64,000 nucleotides of DNA from Balanoglossus misakiensis (taxonomy: Eukaryota > Hemichordata), in NCBI GenBank assembly GCA_040954595.2, contig CM082577.2, positions 14,632,001 through 14,696,000 on the forward strand. Direction: 5' to 3'. The notes beneath the pieces are model-generated. The model saw only the letters and a program-made list of their open reading frames with translations, made no database searches and was not told the DNA's origin. The position numbers were made by a program, and so were the translations under genes. Positions 34,340 through 44,070 of the stretch are shown here, piece after piece. How positions within the stretch are numbered: the first letter of the stretch is position 1; each line of letters starts with the position of its first letter.

Positions 34340-35282
34340 TAAGTTCCTGACCTGAGAAAGTTTTTGTCGGAAAGAGGTATAACTTGTTGTAATACCAGGA
34401 AAGATAGACTAATTCAGGTAGTGGAGTTAGCTATAGAACTGGACGTTCGGCCACTAGAGCCTGGTGACCAGGAAATTTCGAGCAAAAAAAGGCGGACGGT
34501 AGCAGACAATCGCGACCCAGCCAAAAGCAATTCTACACCACTTTGCCTGATCCGGCGAAGATCACCGAGTGGGTCAGCGACCTCCATTCTCTTCTGAGGC
34601 TGTAATTGTGTTGCGTAAGTATTTTTTTATATAAATTTTATCATTTTAATCCACCGTGGCTTTTAGTTCTACCAGTGTGACTAGGTACATAGAAATGGTG
34701 GGTTGAAATAACCATGGTTATACATGTATTTTGACATTTGTTTTTTAGTTCGGTTTGCTTTATCTGTGTGTTTGGATGAGAAAACTGTCAGTAGAGTCTG
34801 ACAGAATTGTCTATGTTTTTCCAACAGTATCTGTTGACTAATTTAAAGTGCTGTTGAGGACTGTAAATCAGGATTTGCAAAATTAGATAATATTTGAAAA
34901 TAGTTAATATGATTTCATTCTCCATTTGATGCATTGACGTTTTAGGTTTGAATACCTCAGTTTTCATTTGACAGTCACTGCAGAGAGGCATAAACAAATA
35001 AGCTGCAATCATGCGTTAACATTTACCATGTATCTGAATTTTTTTTACAGTGAACATGGAACATGCAAACATTGTGTTGCATTGTTGTTTAGCATCAACG
35101 ACTTCGATAGACGCCACAAAGACAGAAATATTCAAGTTGGTACTGATGTTCCCTGTAAGTGGGATAAACCCCGCAAAGAGTCCACTCCTATGGAAATAGA
35201 TGAGCTTGACATTAGAAAGGATAAGTCTGAGCCTGACACACCAAGACCAACTGTGTCCAACTATTATCCAGGTGCCATTTGA
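34340..35282 (+). pseudogene. SAP-like plus SWIM zinc-finger protein fragment
   Basis: The first part (about 34340-34500) reads LRKFLSERGITCCNTRKDRL, a SAP-like helix-extended-helix segment that opens YqaJ-associated proteins. Its frame then shifts: the expected LPDPAKITEWVSDL lies in another frame at about 34540-34590. A later exon (35051-35282, acceptor tttacag) reads EHGTCKHCVALLFSI, a SWIM-type CxKHC motif, then VPCKWDKPRKES, ELDIRKDK and NYYPGAI before a stop. SWIM fingers bind DNA or protein. The YqaJ nuclease domain that usually follows is missing on this strand; a YqaJ segment begins at once on the opposite strand. Confidence 0.55.
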
Positions 35283-35283
35283 T

Positions 35284-35624
35284 GTCCTCCCATGATACCC
35301 TCTCCCATCAGGACCTGAACTAAGATATGGCTTGTCAGAACTGATGACTAAGCCAACATCTTGAAATTTCACTTTCCGGTGCAACTTTTTGTATTGCTCA
35401 TGATATAAATGCTTAGCAACAGGTTCATGTTTAATACCACAATCAATGTGGGTTGAAGGTATTGTCCTGTGACTGCCAGACATAATTTTTTGGACTATGT
35501 AGTCATTCAAATCCCGAGTTTCTTTCATGTGAAGGATATCATGTGCAATACTGGCAGTAACGCTCCCTTGTCTATACAAATACCAATCCTCATAATCTCT
35601 TTGATCAGCTGTCAGTGATGACAA
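35284..35624 (-). pseudogene. YqaJ-like recombinase/nuclease fragment, inverted
   Basis: The minus-strand frame reads DWYLYRQGSVTASIAHDIL, then STHIDCGIKHEPVAKHLY, then VGLVISSDKPYLSSGPDG. This is the N-terminal half and first catalytic region of the YqaJ domain. The following catalytic E-x-K segment is not in frame. The fragment abuts the end of the SWIM exon tail to tail, which suggests an inversion between the two halves of one ancestral gene. Confidence 0.65.
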
Positions 35625-36087
35625 AAAATCAATATCAGCTTCTGATACAGATTCTCCAATATAGCTAGTAAAATCACTATCATTGCCAGCTTTAAATGTG
35701 TGAAATCAAATGTTCCAGCAAACACCGCAATATATTCCCATGTGATATATCAAGCCTAGAGTTCCCAAATACCATGTATTTTTGGATGTAGGTGGCAAAG
35801 TGTGTTTGAGGAGGACATCAAAATGGTATACCCAAATACAAATGCAACTTGCTACTTGTAAACTGCAATGGTGTGATTTTGTGTTATTCACAAGAAAAGC
35901 CATTTCAATAGAGAGGATATATTTCGATGAATTGTTTGGGAAAACAACTGAAGCTAAACTTTCTACATTTTATGAGGATTTTATTGTAACTAACATTGTT
36001 GTCAATTGTACATAGAACTGTTGTTGATAGTGAAAAGGATAACCAGGGTATAGCTTAGTATTGTTTACTTTTATTTTACAAGAAAAG

Positions 36088-36336
36088 TGACTCTCACTTT
36101 TTGTTTCACTTATGACGTCAAAGAGGTTGTGACTGTAGAGAGATCAAATACAAAATATGTTGTAAGGGAATCAAGGAATGTTTGCATTAACCAACTAACC
36201 TACTAACCGAAACCAAGTTCCCCAGTTCACTAACCAACTAACATACAATATTCCCTTACAACATATTTTGTATTTCACACTTCTCTGCAGTCACACCCTC
36301 TTTAATGTCAAAAGTGAAACAAAAAGTGAGAGTCAT
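36088..36336. mobile_element. Fold-back MITE
   Basis: The left arm (TGACTCTCACTTTTTGTTTC...) is repeated as its reverse complement at the right end. The arms are about 85 bp, and the 80-bp loop contains repeats of ACCAACTAAC. There is no coding capacity. Confidence 0.8.
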
Positions 36337-37032
36337 CACTCATGGTACTTCTAAAACTAGTAGAGTGACGTGTGAAACTCTTGTGAAAGCATTAAGATAT
36401 GAATCAAAAAGACACCACATGTACAGCCACAGTTACATTTTTATTGGCTGAATAAAATTCATGACATGTCTAAAAATGTAACTATTATGAATGCTTTGCT
36501 TTTTTGTGTGTGGAGTAAACGTCAGCGAGTGTGAGCGCGTATGTGTAGGGAACACGTAGCGACGCTACCAGAAACCATGAGATCAGTCTCAAATTCGAAA
36601 CTCGCCTCACTACCAGAAACACGCTCAAGGCAAGCACGCACACAATATTGAGATTATTAATAAAGACAAACAAAAAATCACCGCAAACACACACAAAGTA
36701 TTGATATTCCAAAAATCACCAAGCGACTAGTGGGCATCCTTTCGACGTAACACGGAAATCCACTGCTGGCGAAGTCAGCGATGTTTCTCAGTTGGGAATG
36801 CATGAAATGTCACGTCTGCTAATCTCCAGGGTATTTTGCGGCGTTTCTTTTATTGCGCAAGCTGATAGTACACTCCGGAGCCGCACAAAACCAATTAACC
36901 ATTTTCAGGAAGTCTTTTTGTCAAAATAATGCCAGTACGGAGTTGCAAGCAGAAGTGATCACGATCGATCACACATGCACTGCCGCCATTTTGAATTTTG
37001 GTCCCATCGGATCATGCACTTTGTACTTATAA
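36337..37032. other. Non-coding stretch upstream of the cyclin gene
   Basis: No gene is supported. The sequence becomes richer in CpG from about 36720 on, as expected near a promoter. Confidence 0.35.
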
Positions 37033-37396
37033 TGACGTCATTGATACGCCCTCACGCGGCCAAGGTGGCCTGTTTCGGTAACTCGGAACCCACGTGGTGT
37101 TATTCTTCATCATAGGACATGTAACCATGATAGGATTATAACACAGAAAAATATATAGGCTACAGTGTGCAGTGCAAAAAATGTAAAATTGTACTTTTGT
37201 CTAGCCTTGGCACCATGTCTGTCAACCACAGGGTATATAAGCGTGCGACACTTGTCAGAGTTTCAGTAGCTGTTTGCAGTAAAAACTACTCCCTCGACAT
37301 TTTGCCAATTGTTCCCTAGTTTCCTTACTTTTAAAAGTTCTTTCCTGTAAATAATTTGACGTGTTTGACAACGATGCAACAAATTTTGAGCAAAGG
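37033..37396 (+). promoter_or_regulatory. Candidate promoter and short first exon
   Basis: A perfect CRE-type TGACGTCA lies at 37033 and a TATA box (TATATAA) at 37234. Downstream, ATGCAACAAATTTTGAGC at 37374 is followed by a consensus donor gtaagt at 37397. This looks like a transcription start with a short first coding exon. Its phase does not join directly to the cyclin exon at 38740, so an intervening exon, a different transcript or a non-coding role remain possible. Confidence 0.45.
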
Positions 37397-38739
37397 TAAG
37401 TCAAAATTTCTTTGTTCTACGACGAGATTTAGGAAGAGTGAGACTAGTGTACAGATAGATATACTTATGCGGGCAAAAAAGAATGCTTTTCATGACGTTC
37501 AGAGAGTGTTGCAGAAGTTATGAGAAAATTTATAATCGCTGAGAATTATTTCTTTGTGTCACCCAGATTTTGTGTTTTTCTGATACATTGATACAAAGAT
37601 AATTCTTAGTTTTATTTCTGATAATTTATTGACTGTGCTAGCGCTGTTCTTCCAATGACTGTCCAGTACGTATTTGCATAATGTGAACCTTGACCAGGTG
37701 TACAGCGCCCTCATGAAGCAAAGAGGTACAACCGTTCTCTTTGCTAACTTGGCTGCCATGAGTAGGTTGGTAACTTTTTGTCGCTCTTCGAAATCGCTCA
37801 TAAAAGTGTTCAATCATTGACATCCACTTCTATTATTGAGATGAAATGATGTAGTAGTGTCTTAAGAACAGTCAACTGTAATAATTTGGAAGAAGGTTTA
37901 ATGATTTTGTGAGGTTTTTTGAGCTTTTATTCAGAGTTGATGAAAGTACAATGAACAGTCACATGCGTTACAGTGTACTGCCATGGTCAAACAATACTTG
38001 GACATTTAGTTATTGGTATCGCCTGTTGGAAATATTTGAATATTGAACTCTAACAGTATTTCATGTGCCGTAGTATTTTCTGTCATGTATGCTTTGTATA
38101 TTTTCTTTTAGTTTTGTGAATAAGATTTTGTAATTCTCGTTTCTCCCTTTTTGCTAACTTGGCATCAATGACTAGTTGTTTGAAAACAGGCACTGTACGA
38201 TGTGCACTTAGGAATAGGTTCAACAGGGGAGAGACGGAATGGCCCAAATGAGAACACGAGATACGTCGATGTGTGAGATCTAATTCAGTTTGAATTTAGT
38301 GCGAGCTTTTCGTTTTACTCGCACCTGATAATAAATCCAAGACAGAATAAACAAGAAATAAACAGTCTTTGTAGTATACAAACTTCTAGTAGACAGTCTG
38401 TCTGTAATTACCAGACACTAATAAACAATCTGTGTTGAAACACACCTGTTGTGATTTTCAACAGGCACAGCTTAATGGTTATCGAATGTGGGTTGCGCCA
38501 CTGATAAACACTAGGAAGGTGTTACGTTTTGTCACTCCACGTGTTAGTTACACTTCAGTAGCTGGCGGAATGGTTTTGTGGTTGGACTGCATTTGAAATA
38601 TTCAAGCTTTGAATTGAAGTTTATGGGTCTTTCAGGACGTTACCCAACATGCCATTTTGATTTTGGGGGTTTTCTCTAGAAGGGATTTAACTGTTTACAA
38701 AGATTCATGGTGTTTAACTGGTATTGTTTCTTCCACCAG

Positions 38740-41308
38740 GAACGTGTGCCGGTGTGGTACAGTATGAGCCCTCAACTATCACCAACGGACCATTACCACA
38801 GGGCGATATGCATCGACTGGATGTACGCGGTGTCAGCGGAACTAAATTTTGACATTGACACGGTACACACAGCTGTGTGGTATTTCGACAGCTTTATCAC
38901 AAGGTGCCGGGCGTTCCATGTAGAATTTAAACAATTGGTTGCTGCTGCCAGCCTTTTTACCGCTAGGTAAGACATCAGTCTGTAGTGATTTACTTTCATT
39001 AATTGGGTGTGTTTGGTTTTGTTGCGTAAGTGTAAGATTGTGTACCTTGGCAGTTAGGCGTTGATGGGTTTCATCCTACATCATCAACATTCGGTCTTTT
39101 TCTATGACCTAAACAGTTAAATTACTACAACAAAATAAAATTCAAACTAAATCCATGATTTGAAATCAACAGAAAGCTTATCTTGTAACCTGCCATAGCT
39201 CAGCACCCTTTGTACATGCATTACATAGTCTACATAGGTGATTATCTTCATTAGCAAGTAGACAAAAATCTCACCAAAATGGTTGTCAACAAGTCAACAG
39301 TGAAAATAGAGCAGGGGACACGCCCATGGTGGATTGGCCAAGTTGAAGCACCCCACCAGACAAATCAATGCCCACCTTTTGTTTACAATAATGTATAGGG
39401 ATAAACTGTTTACGCAATCTTGAAAATTTGCAGTGCATTATGGGTCAATTGAGTTCCGGTTGGGGGGAGTAGTGTCTACAACCTATCCATTTTCCAGCGG
39501 TTTAGTTAGATTTTCTTCATGTAACTACTACTACTAACCAAGAAAATCTGACAAAACAGCTGGAAAATTGGATAGGTAAGGTTGTAGACGCTACTCCCCC
39601 CCCCCCCCTTACTGGAACTCAATTGACCCATAATGCACTGCAAATTTTCAAGATGGCGTAAACATAGTTTATCCCTATACACACATCTTTATATAATGCT
39701 AAGGTATTTTCTTTCTTTCAATAACAGCAAACTTCTGGAAGTACTGGTTTTTGAAGCTTCAACATTTGCCGAATATACTGGGGATTCATTTACCCCAAGG
39801 GAGGTTTGTAAAATGGAACTGTTGATAATGAAATTACTAAATTTCAAATTATCAACAGTTCCAGTGACAACCTTCCTTGGGTGTATATGGGAATTGAATC
39901 CCCATATTTAACGGCAAACTAGAGAAGTTGCACAGGTAAGACATTTGGATTGAAAACATTTAAGTCTGATGTGACAGATGATAAAAAAGTGACACATCAC
40001 TTTATTAATAAAGTTAGTCATAATAAAACAAGCAATCTTGAAAAGTATACACACTTTATGTTTGTGTCAAAATAGTAAGATTCATCTAAACTTGAGCTTT
40101 GTAACTGTAGTATCAAAATCATTTTCTTTGTTAACTTCCAACAACATCATTTTTTTTTAAATCTTATTTTCGGTCTTAGATGTTAGTAGGTTGGCATAAT
40201 TGTCTGTATACATGACTTGATTAATTTTTCATTTCGTTGTAGTATCTGGCAGACGTAACCCTGCTGTCGATGGATGTACGCCAGCAGTACCAGCCCCACC
40301 ACATTGCGGAGGGGTGTGTGCTGCTGGCTGCGAATGTAACGCAGTTTCTTTGGAACTTCTTGTTGTTATTTTACCTGGCAATTTCATACCTTTGTTATTA
40401 ACTTGCAATAAAAACAAAATGAACACTCAGTTTATATCAAGTATTGTTTTAAAGGATCCAGTGACTGAACATGGAATACTACAAAAGAGATGATAGTGAA
40501 AGGGAATATAATTTAAATGCAAGGAGCATGTTAGTGGTAGATCATTAACACTTTTTTGTTATGCAAGATTGAGTATCACTTACATATTGTCATTATTGTT
40601 TTATTACAGGAAGTTGATTACTTGGCAGAGCCATTGGAGGCGGATAGATGCCAAGAGCTTCACCAAACCATTTCAATAATGGATGGGAGCTCGGTGAGAG
40701 AGCGATATGTTCCAAGCATGCTCAGTAAGTAGAGAGTTTACATAACCCTTAAGACTCCTTTTTGAGTTTGTATTTCAGGCTTAGCCAACAACCGTGTATC
40801 ATATATTGCACAAAATGTGTCGCATCCATGCATTCAGTGTGTGTGTGTGTGTGTGGGGGGGGGGGGGTCAGTTTCTAAACCGCTCAGTGAACTGGAAATA
40901 GTCTTTTTTAAGTTTTCTTTGCGGGCCATGAGATGGGCACAAAAAGAATGTCAAGGCGAGCATTTGTCTCTTGCCACTGGACTCCATGAGAACACTTTCC
41001 TTTGATTTTTAACTTTGCTTGCTGGGCACAAATTTTATCTAAAATACAAAATCAATGAGATAGTCAAAAAACAATCTAAATGTACGGTAGAAATCGGGTT
41101 TTCAGCTTAAAGAGTCACTTCCTGCATGGAATTTGATTGCCATTACGTTCCCGATAAATAAATTAGTTGGATCAACATGTTAATGTATGCAGCTGTACAG
41201 CTGTTCTAGATGCATCAATATTCGTAACTTTATTTTTTTTAACCAACAGATGTCTCCGGTTCATGCCATAAAGAAGATACCACAGATTTAATTTGCCTTT
41301 CATTTTAA
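38740..41308 (+). CDS. Cyclin A/B-like gene with an in-frame stop
   Basis: The exons are 38740-38966, 39728-39935, 40243-40335, 40610-40724 and 41250-41308, all with GT-AG borders and matching phases. Exons 1-2 give the N-terminal cyclin box (RAICIDWMYAV, TVHTAVWYFDSFI, AASLFTASKLLEV, SFTPREVCKMELLIMKLLNF). Exons 2-4 give the second box (FLGCIWELNPHI, stop, RQTREVAQYLADVTLL) and the C-terminal helix (CQELHQTISIM...VRERY). The TAA at 39909-39911 falls inside the fold, and the spacing around it equals that of cyclin A without insertion or deletion. A polyadenylation signal is near 41365. Cyclins activate CDKs; a product ending at this stop would lack the second box. It may be a pseudogene, a polymorphism or a sequence error. 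Confidence 0.72.
39393..39680. mobile_element. Fold-back MITE in a cyclin intron
   Basis: The outer arms GTATAGGGATAAACTG... and their complement enclose a second mirrored block (TGCAGTGCATTATGGGTCAA) and G-run or C-run segments. It lies in the intron between cyclin exons 38740-38966 and 39728-39935. Confidence 0.85.
40096..40231 (+). repeat. Dispersed repeat, copy 2
   Basis: It matches 28629-28757 over about 130 bp in the same orientation and runs to within 11 bp of the cyclin exon at 40243, so it contributes to the acceptor region. Confidence 0.7.
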
Positions 41309-42345
41309 TGTTTTTTGTATTTTTGTTTTGTTTTTAAAAATTACTTGAATGTTTTTTGTTAAAATAAATATTTTTAATGAAACCTTGAACTTTGCCTACC
41401 TGAATCTTTAAAGCCCCATTAGCTTTGCAAACTTAGTATTCTATCTACATTGATTAATGGCACAACAAAGTCACAGTTTTTGACTTTTCAGTTCTGTTGC
41501 CAGCAATGTGAAGCTTATCAAATTACCTGTTTGTCCAGCATCCATTTGTCAACATTTGCAATTGTCTAAAATTCTAAAACTCTAAAACTGTTAGTCCGTT
41601 GCTTTGGTATACAATTTCAATTCTGGTGACATTTGCATTATTTTATTTTGCGGGGAACCATTTGCTATTTTTGGTCAAAAAGTCTATTCGCAGAAGCTAC
41701 TTATTGTGGTAGAATTTGCCTAAGGTTGACATCCACCTTAAGTTTTTTTTAACTCAAAAAAGTGTAAATAAAAAAATGACAATCTGATCCTGGCAATGAA
41801 AGCTTTGTATATTGTGAGAAAATACCTCCCAGTGGAATTTTGAAATTCACTTTGGTTTTCGAACAATGAGTCTTTAAAGTGTAAGGTTTTCGCATAAATT
41901 ATCACCTTATGTGCTGATTTCTTTTGTTCTATCATAACGTGATTGGAAATTTGATGGGGGTACATACTGGAAACGTATCAAACGGTCCCTTCACATTACA
42001 TCACCTTTTCACTAAACAAAACAGCAATTTATATGTCGTATTGCTGGCATCGCATTCTCCAAATTTTGTTAGAGCCTATTATGGAGCTTATGCTGCAATA
42101 CCTGGCCATAAATTTGGCGTCATATCTACCTAACCCGGTTTTGATAAGCCCTGTAATGAATTTTTGGTGAACTGTGCCTAGACTGCCGACGATTAAAACG
42201 ACAACCAATGAGCGATGTCCCATGTCGTTTATTTCGAGAGAAAGGGGGTAATATTTGTTGAATTTAGCCTGAAAGCATTTTGAGATATGTGCATCAAAGG
42301 GGATGGCGATTTCTACTAAAGTTGCTTGCATGTTTTCTTTGTCAA
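41309..42345. other. Non-coding stretch after the cyclin gene
   Basis: It holds the presumed cyclin 3' UTR (AATAAA near 41365). The rest has no supported gene. Confidence 0.35.
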
Positions 42346-42410
42346 CAACATACATACATACATACATACATACATACATACATACATACATACATACATA
42401 CATACATACA
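42346..42410 (+). repeat. (CATA)n microsatellite
   Basis: This is an uninterrupted tetranucleotide tract of about 16 copies. Confidence 0.95.
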
Positions 42411-42636
42411 GACGCAACCGATCCCATAAGGTCCCATGGTATATACCAATGGGACCTAATAAAAATCATTACTGGATTCTAATATTTTTGGCAGAAATTA
42501 TACCAAAGAAAAATAGGTAAATTTCACCAACATTTGAAAAAGTCTGACTAGAGTCACCCCATGAAACATGCATCTATATCAAGCTTCAAATCAAAGTTAT
42601 CCATCTGTAATGGCTACATTATATTAATGTCAACAG

Positions 42637-43002
42637 GTAAAGATTGGAATGGTCAGCTCCATCTTTGAAGTCAAGCTAGACAGACATCGAAACAGAGGCC
42701 TGGTACAGATCCAGGAGTACACTGTACAACAAGAATTCGATGATCTGTTTGGATGTCAGGTTGTACACCGGGGAAGGAGCTGCAAATTAGTACCACCGCA
42801 AAACATCATGCAAATGGTCAGCATCATACATGACTGTAGTGGTGGACATTGCCACCTACAGCTTTTGAATAAAGTATTTCTAATAGAAAGAAACAACTTG
42901 AGACGCTTTAAAAGCGTCTTCAAATGTAATGCCAATCATAATGTATATCTACTTAACCGATTTAGGTTCGCACATCTTAAAAAGACATACGGGGGTGACT
43001 AG
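42637..43002 (+). CDS. Unrecognised ORF, possible exon
   Basis: An open frame of about 117 codons starts at ATG 42649, or at an acceptor (caacag) at 42636. Features are FDDLFGCQVVHRGRSCKLV, a CSGGHCHLQLL segment, FLIERNNLRRFKSVFKC and NVYLLNRFRFAHL before the stop. The conserved-looking C/H pattern suggests a real domain, possibly from a transposon-associated protein, but I cannot name it. The TatD fragment follows at once in the same orientation. Confidence 0.35.
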   Translation, partial: VKIGMVSSIFEVKLDRHRNRGLVQIQEYTVQQEFDDLFGCQVVHRGRSCKLVPPQNIMQMVSIIHDCSGGHCHLQLLNKVFLIERNNLRRFKSVFKCNANHNVYLLNRFRFAHLKKTYGGD

Positions 43003-43080
43003 TGGAAATGTCTGTTTTACAATTCTCCATGACAGTTACTGTACACAGTGAAACAGAGCATGCTGTAAATTATATTTCAA

Positions 43081-43546
43081 ATGTGGAAAAAAGACAGAGG
43101 TCTTTTCAAGGTTTGTCTGGTTCCCTGCCACAATCCCACCGAAGACCCCGAAGACTATCCGAACATCCTTCTGAGGGAGCCGGGGTGGCAAGTGGCAATC
43201 GGGCTCCAACCACCAAAAAGTGAAAAAACTGACAACAGACCTGATGCAGCAGATTTGTGGATTGGTGACTCATCCCCTGGTAGCGGCCATGGGCGAGGTA
43301 GGCCTTGACAGGACTGTGCCCGTCCACGAATGGGGCCAACAAGAGGAAGCCCTCCAACGGCTGTTGGAAGTGGCACCAGCAGACAAGCCAATAATACTCC
43401 ATATCAGAGGTGCGAGGAGGGACCCACACGCCAGTGACGTCCATGCCCTGGCACTGATGTTGGTTTCAGAAAATTGCCCCTCAGACCAGCCGATCCAGGT
43501 GCATAATTTTGGAGGGGATAGACGCACCTTTCATATGGGGTGAGAA
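43081..43546 (+). pseudogene. TatD-like metal-dependent DNase fragment
   Basis: The first frame reads ILLREPGWQVAIGLQPPKSE. After a frameshift near 43215-43220 the second reads LVTHPLVAAMGEVGLDRT, then KPIILHIRG and QPIQVHNFGGD. The GEVGLD, HIRG and H-x-F-x-G blocks match the metal-binding core of the TatD family, which cleaves DNA 3' to 5'. The first H-x-H block and the C-terminal quarter are missing. It is short, frame-shifted and directly followed by the tandem array before the integrase gene. Confidence 0.65.
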
Positions 43547-43563
43547 CACCGCCAAAAATAGCT

Positions 43564-44003
43564 GATGTCTTTATTTGGTAGTTTTCTCATCATTATTATG
43601 CTATTATGCCATTATTTGGCCATTACCTTGGCCATTATTATGCTGTTATTTGGTTATTTGGCCGTTATTATGTCATTATTCAGTATTAATGTCTTTATTT
43701 GGAAGTTTTCTCATCATTATTATGCTATTATGTCATTATTTGGTTATTTGGTATTTATGTCGTGGTCTCGACATTACCTCGGCCATTATTTGGTTCACTC
43801 GACATTACCTCGGTCATTATTATGCCGTTATTTCGTTATTTGGCCGTTATTATGTCATTATTCAGTACCGATGTCTTTATTTGGAAGTTTTCTCATCATT
43901 ATTATGCTATTATGTCATTATTTGGTTATTTGGTATTTATGTCGTGGTCTCGACATTACCTCGACCATTACCTCGGCCATTATTTGGTTCGCTCGACATT
44001 ATC
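43564..44003 (+). repeat. Tandem array upstream of the spliced integrase gene
   Basis: Blocks beginning TGTCTTTATTTGG(T/A)AGTTTTC recur at 43564, 43690 and 43871, with internal short repeats of ATTATTTGGT and CTCGACATTACCTCG. The long ORFs here are repeat by-products. The array ends about 70 bp before the integrase start, as in the transposon at 4974-10373. Confidence 0.85.
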
Positions 44004-44070
44004 TGACCTACTTTATTATTTGAACTCTTGCCCGGTACCCAGAATTCATTGCACAAAATCATTGCACAAA

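Noticed and set aside
37374-37396. First exon of the cyclin gene
   Set aside because: It has a good donor but the wrong phase for the exon at 38740, so it was kept only as a promoter-region candidate.
43106-43527. Minus-strand ORFs over the TatD fragment
   Set aside because: The plus-strand frames match TatD motifs; the minus frames match nothing recognised.
43565-44023. Hydrophobic ORFs in two frames resembling membrane proteins
   Set aside because: They come from the AT-rich tandem repeat before the integrase gene. One merely runs in frame into it; the ATG at 44071 is the better start.
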